Notes: generated from the sequence alone by a model not told the origin. A stretch of 9,654 nt of DNA from Casp-actino8 sp964513215 (GCA_964513215.1 CAZELU010000062.1:1-9654); one strand, 5' to 3'; positions 1 to 6,932 are shown, numbered from the stretch's first letter. Numbers and translations are program-made.

Positions 1-1103
1 CCCTGAACCGCGTCGCAACCGAGACTTCGAATGAGCGTGAACTGCTCGACGGTCTCGACACCTTCGGCAACCACCTGGAGTCCGAGCGAATGGCCCACGT
101 CGACACCCGATCGGACCATCGCATCGGGTTCGGCCGCCGAGGCGTCGAGACGACTCACCATGGCGCGATCGATTTTCAATTCGGTGAACGGCGCCACCAG
201 AAGTCGCTCGTAGTTGCTCGTCCCGGTGCCGAAGTCGTCGACGGCCAACTTGAATCCGGCCAATCGCAATCGCGTGAGAACCGCCACTGTCGGAGTCAGA
301 TCGGGAATCGGCGTGGTCTCGGTGACTTCGAAGGTCCACGACTCTGCCGGCGAGGTGGTGGTGAGAATTCGCTGCGCACGGCGAGGCAACTCGTCGTCGT
401 CGAGATCGAGAACCGAGATGTTGAGCGAGACATCGGGCATCGACGCCAAGGCGCGGTATCGAAAACGATCGTGGGCGGCCATGGTCATGATCGCATCGAG
501 CAATTCGGACGTACGGCCGAGATCCTCCACCAGAGCCACGTATGCGGCGGGCGACACGTCTCCTTTGTCGGGGTGCCGCCAGCGCACGAGGGCCTCCACG
601 CCCACCACGTCGCCCGTCGAGACCGACACCTTCGGCTGGTACACGAGGTGCATGAACTCGGGGTCGAACAACGCCTCGTCGTCGATACGCAGGCGCGGAC
701 CGGTCGGATCGATGCGCTCGTTGGCGACGTGCGTCCACTCGAGCATCGCCGAGCGAAGCAGATCGAGCGAGAAGGGTTTGGCGAACGTGGCGATCACACG
801 CAGGCGGTGCATCTCGGCGATGCGGCCAGCCGTGGTGATGAGAGTTTCGTCGGCACCACTCACGAGGATCACGGGCAGGCCGCGATGCGTTGTTCCGAGA
901 CGGCTCATCACTTCGATGCCGTCGAGCTCACCGAGAGACAAATCGAGCACGACCAGATCGAAACGGCCCTGAATCGACTCTTCGATCTCCGCGGGCGAAC
1001 TCGCGGTACGAACGGAGAAGCCGGCTGATTCCGCGACGGCTTCGATGAGCTCGCAGATCGCCGGCTCGTCGTCGATCACCAAGACGCGCGGAGACTCAGA
1101 CAT
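1..1103 (-). CDS. REC-EAL response regulator, putative c-di-GMP phosphodiesterase (C-terminus cut by window edge)
   Basis: I translated this frame by hand from the ATG at 1103; 367 codons are visible and the gene runs off the left edge. Residues 1-125 form a receiver domain: acidic pair D11/D12, phospho-acceptor D54 in VVLDLS, S82 in the switch position, K109 in the AKPF motif. Residues about 140-367 form an EAL domain with the expected metal and substrate ligands: E170 of EAL, N228 in LNIS, E259 and E262 in EVTE, D289/D290 in DDFGTG, K310 in LKID, E347 and E350 in AEGVE, Q367. Because these ligands are intact, I infer active hydrolysis of c-di-GMP to pGpG, controlled by phosphorylation. The organisation matches RocR-type regulators (about 390 residues), so little is missing. 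It is the second gene of an operon: its ATG overlaps the end of the kinase gene by 8 nt and has a GAGG site, so translational coupling is likely. Confidence 0.93.
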   Translation of the reverse strand, partial: MSESPRVLVIDDEPAICELIEAVAESAGFSVRTASSPAEIEESIQGRFDLVVLDLSLGELDGIEVMSRLGTTHRGLPVILVSGADETLITTAGRIAEMHRLRVIATFAKPFSLDLLRSAMLEWTHVANERIDPTGPRLRIDDEALFDPEFMHLVYQPKVSVSTGDVVGVEALVRWRHPDKGDVSPAAYVALVEDLGRTSELLDAIMTMAAHDRFRYRALASMPDVSLNISVLDLDDDELPRRAQRILTTTSPAESWTFEVTETTPIPDLTPTVAVLTRLRLAGFKLAVDDFGTGTSNYERLLVAPFTELKIDRAMVSRLDASAAEPDAMVRSGVDVGHSLGLQVVAEGVETVEQFTLIRSLGCDAVQ

Positions 1104-2661
1104 CACTGGCCTCGGCGAGATACGGCATGAGCGCACCGTACAGGTCGTCACGCGAGAAGGGTTTGGCCAGGGTTCGCTCTCCGAGTTCCTGCAGAGTGCG
1201 CATGCTCGAGCTGTAACCCGTCATGAAGATCACGGCCAGATCGGGCTGGATCGCGGTCGCGAGTTTGGCCAACTCGATGCCGTCGATCTCCTCGCCGAAG
1301 TTCGCGTCGGAGACCAGGACGTCGGGAGCGAACTCTTCCACGAGTTCGAGCGCCGACTTGGGTGAGGTCGCGAATCGAGCGTCGACTCCGACGTCGATCA
1401 GCCACGACGCGACGAGTTCGGCCAACGACTGCTCGTCATCGGCCACGACCACTCGTCGTCCGGCACGACGGCGCGGCACACTGGCTGCTTCGGCGTCGGA
1501 CGGGTCGTGCACGGGAAGGACGAGCGACACCGTGGTTCCCACACCGAGGCGGCTGCTGAGAGTTGCGGTCCCGCCGGTCTGACGCGCGAAGGCATACACC
1601 GTCGCCAATCCGAGACCCGTTCCACTGCCTGGCTTCTTCGTGGTGAAGAACGGTTCGAAGGCTCGAGCCACGACGTCCTCGCTCATCCCCGATCCATCGT
1701 CGGTGATCGACAGGCGAATGAACGAACCCGTGAGGCCCCACGACGGATCGAGTTCGTCGACGCGGTGGGCCGCGATCGTGAGGGTGCCGTTGGGTCCCAT
1801 GGCATCGCGGGCATTGAAGGCGAGATTCAGGATGCACGAAGAAAGCCGACCAGCATCGAGCATCAACTGAACCGACTGATCGGGGATGTCGACCGCGACC
1901 GTGCGTCCAGCACCCAAGGCTTGCCGAACCAGCGGAAGGATCCCCTTGACCAGATCAGCCAGGGTGACCGCGCTCTCCTCGAGCGGTTGGCTCCGCGCGA
2001 CCGCGAGCAGCGACTTGGTGATCTCGGCCCCGCGCTCCACTGCCGACACCGAACGCGACACGAACTTCGACAGCTTCTCGTCGTTCACGACGACATCGTT
2101 GGTGGCCATCAACTGCAAGTTGCCCAGGGTGACGAAGAGCAGATTGTTGAAGTCGTGAGCCAGACCACCCGCCAGCGCGCCGAGCGCCTCCATGCGCTCC
2201 GACTGAGCCGACCGCATCGCTCGTTCACGTCGTTCGGTCGCATCGTTCACTTGGAGGAAGCCTTGCCCGCCTTCCAGAGGTCGACCCTCGATCTCGAGAA
2301 TCCGCATCGAACCATCGTCTTCTTCGTCGGGCAACTCGGCCGATGCCGACTCACCGGCGAGAACGGTGGACATCACGTCGTCGAGAACTTTGACAGCCAC
2401 CGAATCATCGGCCACGCCCAATGCGTCGACCACCGAACGACCGCTCGGTGACCCTCCGGAGTGACGACGGATCTCGTCGTTGGCCGCTACGACGCGTCGC
2501 TTCGCGTCGAAGACCAGGGACACACCGGGAGACGTGTCGACGAGAGTGCGAATCAAGGTGTCGCGCCGCTTCTTCTCCTGCATCGAACGACGACGTACGA
2601 GTCGGGCGATGACCACGAGTGACAACGCCCACACGACGATCACCACGACGACAGCGGTCAC
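1096..2661 (-). CDS. Membrane-anchored hybrid sensor histidine kinase with C-terminal receiver domain
   Basis: This is a 521-residue protein read from a GTG at 2661. Residues 1-20 are one hydrophobic segment followed by an Arg-rich stretch (20-25), so it is anchored by one helix with practically no extracytoplasmic sensor. Residues about 35-145 look like a PAS domain, the probable input module. The kinase core shows H169 in LAHDFNNLL, N-box N283 in NLAFNARDAM, G1 DDGSGM (321-326), F-box FEPFFTTK and G2 GSGTGLGL (345-352). The receiver domain shows D408/D409, phospho-acceptor D452, T481 and K500. The frame stays open upstream to an ATG at 2838, but that extension is read from the antisense of tRNA-Pro, so it is spurious. 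GTG 2661 is the first in-frame start beyond the tRNA, it just precedes the membrane helix, and a TACGAT box lies 7 nt upstream. The next gene is its likely partner. Ligand and signal are unknown. Confidence 0.9.
   Translation of the reverse strand: MTAVVVVIVVWALSLVVIARLVRRRSMQEKKRRDTLIRTLVDTSPGVSLVFDAKRRVVAANDEIRRHSGGSPSGRSVVDALGVADDSVAVKVLDDVMSTVLAGESASAELPDEEDDGSMRILEIEGRPLEGGQGFLQVNDATERRERAMRSAQSERMEALGALAGGLAHDFNNLLFVTLGNLQLMATNDVVVNDEKLSKFVSRSVSAVERGAEITKSLLAVARSQPLEESAVTLADLVKGILPLVRQALGAGRTVAVDIPDQSVQLMLDAGRLSSCILNLAFNARDAMGPNGTLTIAAHRVDELDPSWGLTGSFIRLSITDDGSGMSEDVVARAFEPFFTTKKPGSGTGLGLATVYAFARQTGGTATLSSRLGVGTTVSLVLPVHDPSDAEAASVPRRRAGRRVVVADDEQSLAELVASWLIDVGVDARFATSPKSALELVEEFAPDVLVSDANFGEEIDGIELAKLATAIQPDLAVIFMTGYSSSMRTLQELGERTLAKPFSRDDLYGALMPYLAEASDV
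1110..1113 (-). promoter_or_regulatory. Shine-Dalgarno site of the REC-EAL gene
   Basis: On the minus strand GAGG lies 6 nt upstream of the ATG at 1103, inside the last codons of the kinase gene. It supports this ATG and reinitiation after the upstream stop codon. Confidence 0.6.
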
Positions 2662-2668
2662 GCTCTCG

Positions 2669-2674
2669 ATCGTA
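2669..2674 (-). promoter_or_regulatory. -10 box for a leaderless kinase transcript
   Basis: The minus strand reads TACGAT, then 7 nt, then the GTG start at 2661. That spacing would place the transcription start on or next to the start codon. There is no SD sequence, and no convincing -35 box was seen. Inferred from motif and spacing only. Confidence 0.5.
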
Positions 2675-2687
2675 AGGGAGCGGCCGG

Positions 2688-2693
2688 TAGCAT
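2688..2693 (+). promoter_or_regulatory. -10 box for tRNA-Pro
   Basis: TAGCAT lies 9 nt upstream of the tRNA 5' end, which would give a 5' leader of a few nucleotides for RNase P to remove. The other tRNA of the window has the similar TAACAT in front of it. The box sits 14 nt from the divergent kinase -10 box, so the two promoters overlap and may compete for RNA polymerase. Confidence 0.5.
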
Positions 2694-2702
2694 CTCGGTG
2701 AC

Positions 2703-2774
2703 CGGGGAGTGGCGCAGTGGTAGCGTTCCTGCTTTGGGTGCAGGAGGTCGGGGGTTCAAATCCCCCCTCCCCGA
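2703..2774 (+). tRNA. trnP: tRNA-Pro (anticodon UGG)
   Basis: A complete cloverleaf can be drawn. The acceptor stem 2703-2709 pairs with 2767-2773 over 7 bp. The D arm is GCGC/GCGT around AGTGGTA. The anticodon stem CCTGC/GCAGG encloses the loop TTTGGGT with anticodon TGG. The variable region is AGGTC, the T arm is GGGGG/CCCCC with loop TTCAAAT, and the discriminator is A2774. CCA is not encoded (CTC follows), so it must be added after transcription. The anticodon decodes CCA and, by wobble, other proline codons. The antisense strand is open and gives a peptide containing GGFEPPTSC, often mistaken for the start of neighbouring proteins. The next gene starts 37 nt downstream with no terminator visible between them. 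Confidence 0.96.
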
Positions 2775-2799
2775 CTCTCGACGACGAGCCGTGCTGTGG

Positions 2800-2805
2800 C
2801 AGGGT
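2800..2805 (+). promoter_or_regulatory. Possible weak -10 box for the peroxidase gene
   Basis: CAGGGT lies 6 nt upstream of the ATG at 2812, the same spacing as the TANNNT boxes of other genes here, but its first base is C. No SD sequence precedes the ATG. It could be a leaderless promoter, or the gene may simply be read through from the tRNA-Pro promoter. Confidence 0.25.
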
Positions 2806-2811
2806 TCGTCC

Positions 2812-3297
2812 ATGAGCATTCTCGATCTTCCGATTCATCGCCTCGACGGTTCACCCTCGACTCTCGGCTCGTTCGGCGCCAAGGCGTACCTCGTGGTGAA
2901 CGTCGCGAGTAAATGCGGCCTGACTCCTCAGTACACCGGACTCGAAGACCTCCAGAAGCGTTACGGCGCCAAGGGTCTGAGCGTGGTCGGAGTCCCGTGC
3001 AACCAGTTCGCGGGCCAAGAGCCCGGGTCACCCGACGAGATCGCCACCTTCTGCTCGGTCACCTATGGCGTGACGTTCCCGCTCACGGAGAAGATCGACG
3101 TGAACGGCGACGGCCGCCATCCGATCTACAGCGAACTCACCCAGGTGGCCGACGCCGAAGGAACCTCTGGTGACATCCGCTGGAACTTCGAGAAGTTCCT
3201 CGTGGCCGGCGACGGTCGCATCGTCGCCCGCTTCAGTCCGATGGTCGCGCCCGACGATCCGGCGATCGTCGGCGCCATCGAGCAGTTGTTGGCCTGA
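2812..3297 (+). CDS. Glutathione peroxidase family thiol peroxidase (Cys type)
   Basis: This 161-residue protein is normal length for a bacterial GPx-family enzyme; it reduces H2O2 and organic hydroperoxides in the cytosol. The catalytic tetrad is visible: peroxidatic C35 in NVASKCGL (Cys in place of Sec), Q69 in AGQEPG, and W124-N125 in RWNFEKF. C81 in EIATFCSV lies where Cys-type family members carry the resolving cysteine, so thioredoxin rather than glutathione is the likely reductant; this is inference from the family. The usual FPCNQF motif reads VPCNQF here (61-66). No signal peptide is seen. The frame is open further upstream, but that part is read through the tRNA, so ATG 2812 is chosen; residues 2-10 (SILDLPIHR) fit the family's first strand. 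It is convergent with the ABC operon; its stop codon lies in the shared inverted repeat. It may be co-transcribed with tRNA-Pro. Confidence 0.94.
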   Translation: MSILDLPIHRLDGSPSTLGSFGAKAYLVVNVASKCGLTPQYTGLEDLQKRYGAKGLSVVGVPCNQFAGQEPGSPDEIATFCSVTYGVTFPLTEKIDVNGDGRHPIYSELTQVADAEGTSGDIRWNFEKFLVAGDGRIVARFSPMVAPDDPAIVGAIEQLLA

Positions 3298-3332
3298 TTC
3301 GGCCGAGCCGCCGTTGGGCCGAATCAGCCCAA
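3289..3332. terminator. Bidirectional terminator-like inverted repeat holding both stop codons
   Basis: Arms 3294-3304 and 3317-3327 are perfect 11-bp complements. The stem extends outward past one C-C mismatch to 3289 and 3332, giving 15 of 16 pairs around a 12-nt loop. The TGA of the peroxidase gene (3295-3297) lies in the left arm and the TGA of the ABC gene (3326-3324, minus) in the right arm. There is no T-tract on either side, so it is not a classical intrinsic terminator. Actinobacterial hairpins without U-tracts, or a Rho-linked or 3'-end-protecting structure, are the likely explanations. Confidence 0.6.
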
Positions 3333-5165
3333 TTCGGTCGCGGCGCCAGTGAACTGCGACTGGTAGAGCCGGTGATACGCGCCCTTGGCGCGAAGGAGTT
3401 CGTCGTGTGAGCCCTGTTCGACGATGGCTCCGTTCTCCATCACCAAGATGACGGTCGCGTCTCGAATGGTCGAGAGGCGGTGGGCGATCACGAAGCTCGT
3501 TCGGTCGCGACGCAACGCCGACATCGCCTTTTGAATGAGCACTTCCGTGCGCGTGTCGACCGAACTGGTCGCCTCGTCGAGGATCAAGATGGCCGGGTCG
3601 GCCAGGAACGCGCGGGCGATGGTGAGGAGCTGCTTCTCGCCCGCACTCACCGCGGCACCTTCACCGTCGAGCACCGTGTCGTAACCGTCGGGCAAAGAGT
3701 GAACGAAGCGGTCGACGTACGTGGCCTTGGCTGCCGCAAGAATCTGCTCGTTGGTTGCCTGCGGATTACCGAAGGCGATGTTCTCGCGGATCGTGCCGTT
3801 GAACAACCAGGTGTCCTGCAGCACCATGCCGATCTGCGACCGCAGCGCCGAACGCGGAATCGCAGCGATGTCTCGACCGTCGAGAACGATGCGTCCGCCG
3901 TCGAGTTCGTAGAAGCGCATCAAGAGATTGACGAGAGTGGTCTTGCCGGCCCCCGTGGGCCCGACGATCGCCACGGTCTCACCCGGTCGAGCCTCGAACG
4001 ACAAGTTGCTGATGAGAGGACGCTCGGGCGAGTACGAGAACGACACGTTCTCGAAGCGGACGTCACCACGCGTCGGCTCCGCCGGCGCCTCCCCCTGATC
4101 GGGGGACTGCTCGGTTGCGTCGAGCAGTTCGAAGACACGCTCGGCCGACGCCACACCCGACTGCAGAACATTGAACATCGATGCCGTCGTCGTGAGCGGC
4201 ACCGTGAACTGGCGTGAGTACTGCGCGAACGCTTGAATGTCGCCCAGAGTCAGGGCACCCGAAGTGACGCGCATTCCACCGATCACGGCGATGGCCACGT
4301 AGTTGAGGTTGCCGAGAAACATCATCACGGGCTGGATGGATCCGGACATGAACTGCGCGCCGTCGGCCGCCTCGAAGAGTTCGCGGTTGGTGTTGGCGAA
4401 ACGAGCCTCGACGTCGGCTTGCTGACCGAACGCCTTGACGATCGCGTGCCCCGTGAAGGTCTCTTCGATGATTCCGTTCACTTGACCGGTCTTCGACCAC
4501 TGGGCCATGAACTTGGCCCGTGACCGCTTGGCGATGCTCTTGGTGGCGAACAGAGAGATAGGGATCACGGCGAGCGCGATGAGGGCGAGCAGCACCGAGA
4601 CGTCGAACATCATCACCAGAACACCGATGATCGTGAGCACCGAAGTGAGCAGTTGGCTGAGCGACTGCTGGAGACTCTGCGAGATGTTGTCGATGTCGTT
4701 GGTGACTCGACTCAAGAGGTCACCACGCGAGTTCTGGTCGACGTACGACAGCGGCAACGCGTGAATCTTCGTCTCGACGTCGCGCCGAAGTCGGAACATC
4801 GTTCGCTGCACGACTCCGGCCAACAAGAAGGCTTGGAGGTAACCGAGGAGGTACGAACCGACGTACACCGCCAGAGCCAGACCCAGGGTCCGGTGCAGAC
4901 GCCCGAAGTCGATTCCGTCCGCGAGCAACCCTTCGAACACGATGTCGGTGGCTCGCCCGAGAATGCGTGGTCCGAGCACCACCAGCGTCACGCTGAAGAC
5001 GGCCAGGACCATGATGACGATGACCACGGTTCCATCGCGACCGAGTCGACGCGCGAGACGGCGCGAGGTTCCTCCGAAGTCCTTCGACTTCTCGGTGGGG
5101 ATGCCGACCGAGTGGAACCGGCCGGTCCGCATCTCGGTGACCGAGGCGCCGCGAGGCTGATTCAT
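3324..5165 (-). CDS. ABC exporter half-transporter, subunit with consensus Walker B and switch His
   Basis: This 613-residue protein has a polar N-terminal tail (1-45), a six-helix exporter membrane domain (about 46-345) and a nucleotide-binding domain. Walker A is GPTGAGKT (402-409), the Q-loop is Q450, Walker B is ILILDE with catalytic E531, and the switch residue is H562. The signature is VSAGEKQ (506-512) instead of LSGGQ. Such a deviant signature with intact E and H marks one half of a heterodimeric exporter: its ATP site is completed by the canonical signature of the partner. It should sit in the cytoplasmic membrane with the product of the gene upstream. The ATG at 5165 overlaps the partner's stop codon as ATGA and has a perfect AGGAGG site, so coupled translation is likely. 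The frame stays open further upstream, but only inside the partner gene. Substrate cannot be deduced (drug or lipid export are the usual roles). Confidence 0.95.
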   Translation of the reverse strand: MNQPRGASVTEMRTGRFHSVGIPTEKSKDFGGTSRRLARRLGRDGTVVIVIMVLAVFSVTLVVLGPRILGRATDIVFEGLLADGIDFGRLHRTLGLALAVYVGSYLLGYLQAFLLAGVVQRTMFRLRRDVETKIHALPLSYVDQNSRGDLLSRVTNDIDNISQSLQQSLSQLLTSVLTIIGVLVMMFDVSVLLALIALAVIPISLFATKSIAKRSRAKFMAQWSKTGQVNGIIEETFTGHAIVKAFGQQADVEARFANTNRELFEAADGAQFMSGSIQPVMMFLGNLNYVAIAVIGGMRVTSGALTLGDIQAFAQYSRQFTVPLTTTASMFNVLQSGVASAERVFELLDATEQSPDQGEAPAEPTRGDVRFENVSFSYSPERPLISNLSFEARPGETVAIVGPTGAGKTTLVNLLMRFYELDGGRIVLDGRDIAAIPRSALRSQIGMVLQDTWLFNGTIRENIAFGNPQATNEQILAAAKATYVDRFVHSLPDGYDTVLDGEGAAVSAGEKQLLTIARAFLADPAILILDEATSSVDTRTEVLIQKAMSALRRDRTSFVIAHRLSTIRDATVILVMENGAIVEQGSHDELLRAKGAYHRLYQSQFTGAATELG

Positions 5166-6895
5166 GCCGCGCCCTCCTCGCTGTACTGCGATTGAACGAT
5201 CTCCTGGTAGGTCGGGCACGACATGAGCAGTTCGTCGTGTGTTCCGAGTCCCATCACGTCGCCGTCTTCGAGCACCAAGATGTGGTCGGCCTGGCGAATG
5301 GTTGAGACGCGCTGGGCGACCACGATCATCACCGCGTCGCGAGTGATCGGCGCGAGGGCGAACCGCAGCCGCGCGTCGGTGGCGAGGTCGAGAGCCGAAA
5401 AGGCGTCGTCGAACACGTAGAACTCCGGGCGACGAATCACCGCGCGGGCGATGGAAAGTCGCTGTCGCTGACCGCCCGACACATTGGCCCCGCCCTGGGT
5501 GATCGGCGCCTCGAGACCGCCCGGCATCTGCGCCACGAAGTCCGCCGCTTGCGCAATGTCGAGCGCCTCCCACATCTCGGCTTCGGTGGCATCGGTCTTC
5601 CCGTATCGAAGGTTCGATGCGACGGTGCCCGAGAAGAGGAACGGCTTCTGAGGAACGAGCCCGACTCGTGACCAGATCACTTCGGGAGCGAGGTCGCGAA
5701 CATCGGCACCATCGACGAACACCGAGCCGGCCGTCGCGTCGACGAGGCGAGGGATCAAGTTGACGAGAGTCGTCTTTCCCGAACCTGTACTGCCAATGAT
5801 TGCGAGAGTTTCTCCCGGCCCGACTCGGAACGAGACGTCACGCAACACCGGTTCGGCCGCTCCGGGATAGCTGAAACCGACGTGACGGAACTCGAGGGTG
5901 GCCCGCTCGTCGACGGTCGTGCGAGCGTCGGGCGAGATCACCACCGAGGTTTGAGTATCGAGAACTTCAACGATGCGCTCGGCGCTCGCCGAGGCTCGAG
6001 GCCACAGAGCGGCCATGAAAGTCGACATCAGCACGGCCATCAGAATTTGAATCAGATAGGTGAGGAACGCGAGCAGCGACCCGATCTGCGTCGAACCGTC
6101 TTCCACTCGATAGGCGCCGAACCACACCACCGCCACACACGACGCGTTGACCACCAAGGTGACCGTCGGGAACATCAAGCCTTGCAGCCGCCCGCCCCGC
6201 AAGGCAGTGGAGGTGAGCGATGAATTGGCCGATCGAAACCGTTCGATCTCCTCCGGCTCGCGCACGAATGCTCGAACGACGCGGATACCGGTGAGCTGCT
6301 CACGAAGGATCTCGTTGATGCGGTCGACCTTCTCCTGCATGACTCGGAAGTTGGGCACCATTCGGCCGATGATGTTGGCGAGCAGGAACACGACCACGGG
6401 AATCGACACCACGATGATCCACGACAGACCGGCGTCTTCGTGAATGGCCAGGGCGACTCCGGCTACCGCGGTGAAAGGCGCGGCGAGCAACATCGTGCAC
6501 GTCATCAGAACCAGCATCTGCACTTGTTGCACGTCGTTCGTGATGCGAGTGATCAACGACGGTGACCCGAAAGAATTGAGTTCGCGAGCCGAGAACGAGT
6601 TGACCTGATGGAAGAGCGAGGCCCGCAGGTCGCGACCGAAGCCCATGGCGATACGCGCACCAAAGCGAACGGCCAGAACCGAGAACAGCACCTGGATCAG
6701 CGACACTCCGAGCATCACCAGACCCAGACGGCCGATGTATCCGGTGTCGCCACGCGCGACGCCCTTGTCGATGATGTCGGCGTTGAGAGTGGGAAGCAGG
6801 AGCCCCGCCACGGCTTGGATGGCCTGAAAGATGACGACCACCGCGAGAACCCTTCGGAAGGGCTTCAACGACTCGTATAGCAACCGCTTCAACAC
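5162..6895 (-). CDS. ABC exporter half-transporter, subunit with degenerate ATP site
   Basis: This 577-residue protein is the first gene of the exporter operon. Residues about 15-300 are the six-helix membrane domain and about 335-577 the nucleotide-binding domain. Walker A is GSTGSGKT (368-375), the Q-loop is Q416 and the signature is the canonical VSGGQRQ (472-478). The catalytic Glu after Walker B is replaced by Asp (D497 in VFDDAFSALD) and the switch His by Gln (Q528 in VAQRVSTI). Heterodimeric exporters such as TM287/288 and BmrCD have the same kind of degenerate half, so this is a normal non-hydrolytic site and not a broken gene. It pairs with the following gene, which it overlaps by 4 nt. 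I chose GTG 6895 because the family's N-terminus begins close to here and it fits the divergent promoter region; the adjacent TTG at 6892 is an alternative. No SD sequence is obvious. Confidence 0.94.
   Translation of the reverse strand: MLKRLLYESLKPFRRVLAVVVIFQAIQAVAGLLLPTLNADIIDKGVARGDTGYIGRLGLVMLGVSLIQVLFSVLAVRFGARIAMGFGRDLRASLFHQVNSFSARELNSFGSPSLITRITNDVQQVQMLVLMTCTMLLAAPFTAVAGVALAIHEDAGLSWIIVVSIPVVVFLLANIIGRMVPNFRVMQEKVDRINEILREQLTGIRVVRAFVREPEEIERFRSANSSLTSTALRGGRLQGLMFPTVTLVVNASCVAVVWFGAYRVEDGSTQIGSLLAFLTYLIQILMAVLMSTFMAALWPRASASAERIVEVLDTQTSVVISPDARTTVDERATLEFRHVGFSYPGAAEPVLRDVSFRVGPGETLAIIGSTGSGKTTLVNLIPRLVDATAGSVFVDGADVRDLAPEVIWSRVGLVPQKPFLFSGTVASNLRYGKTDATEAEMWEALDIAQAADFVAQMPGGLEAPITQGGANVSGGQRQRLSIARAVIRRPEFYVFDDAFSALDLATDARLRFALAPITRDAVMIVVAQRVSTIRQADHILVLEDGDVMGLGTHDELLMSCPTYQEIVQSQYSEEGAA
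5173..5178 (-). promoter_or_regulatory. Strong Shine-Dalgarno site of the second ABC gene
   Basis: The minus strand carries AGGAGG 7 nt upstream of the ATG at 5165, within the last codons of the preceding gene. It fixes the start of the downstream half-transporter and shows that this organism does use SD-led initiation inside operons. Confidence 0.8.
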
Positions 6896-6904
6896 GCCTG
6901 AGCG

Positions 6905-6910
6905 ACGATA
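6905..6910 (-). promoter_or_regulatory. Possible -10 box of the ABC operon
   Basis: The minus strand reads TATCGT, then 9 nt, then GTG 6895. The spacing is slightly longer than for other leaderless candidates here, so the transcript would begin at or just before the start codon. Only 37 bp separate this start from the divergent oxygenase gene. Confidence 0.4.
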
Positions 6911-6920
6911 GTCCCCGATC

Positions 6921-6926
6921 TAAGGT
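6921..6926 (+). promoter_or_regulatory. -10 box for a leaderless oxygenase transcript
   Basis: TAAGGT lies 6 nt upstream of ATG 6933. Its surroundings (GATCTAAGGTCGA) closely resemble those of the DedA gene (GATCTAGGCTCGA), suggesting a shared promoter class. No SD sequence is present. Confidence 0.55.
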
Positions 6927-6932
6927 CGAACC

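Noticed and set aside
90..1028. Long plus-strand open frame opposite the REC-EAL gene
   Set aside because: It is antisense to a protein whose receiver and EAL motifs are intact. Its translation is rich in R, H and G with no recognisable domain, as expected for an open shadow frame in GC-rich DNA.
1507..2451. Long plus-strand open frame opposite the kinase gene
   Set aside because: The minus strand encodes all kinase boxes across this stretch; the plus-strand translation has no domain or ribosome binding signal.
5162..6895. ABC subunit as a decaying pseudogene because of D497 and Q528
   Set aside because: The partner shows the exact complementary changes, and the rest of the protein is intact. 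This is the normal pattern of a heterodimeric exporter.
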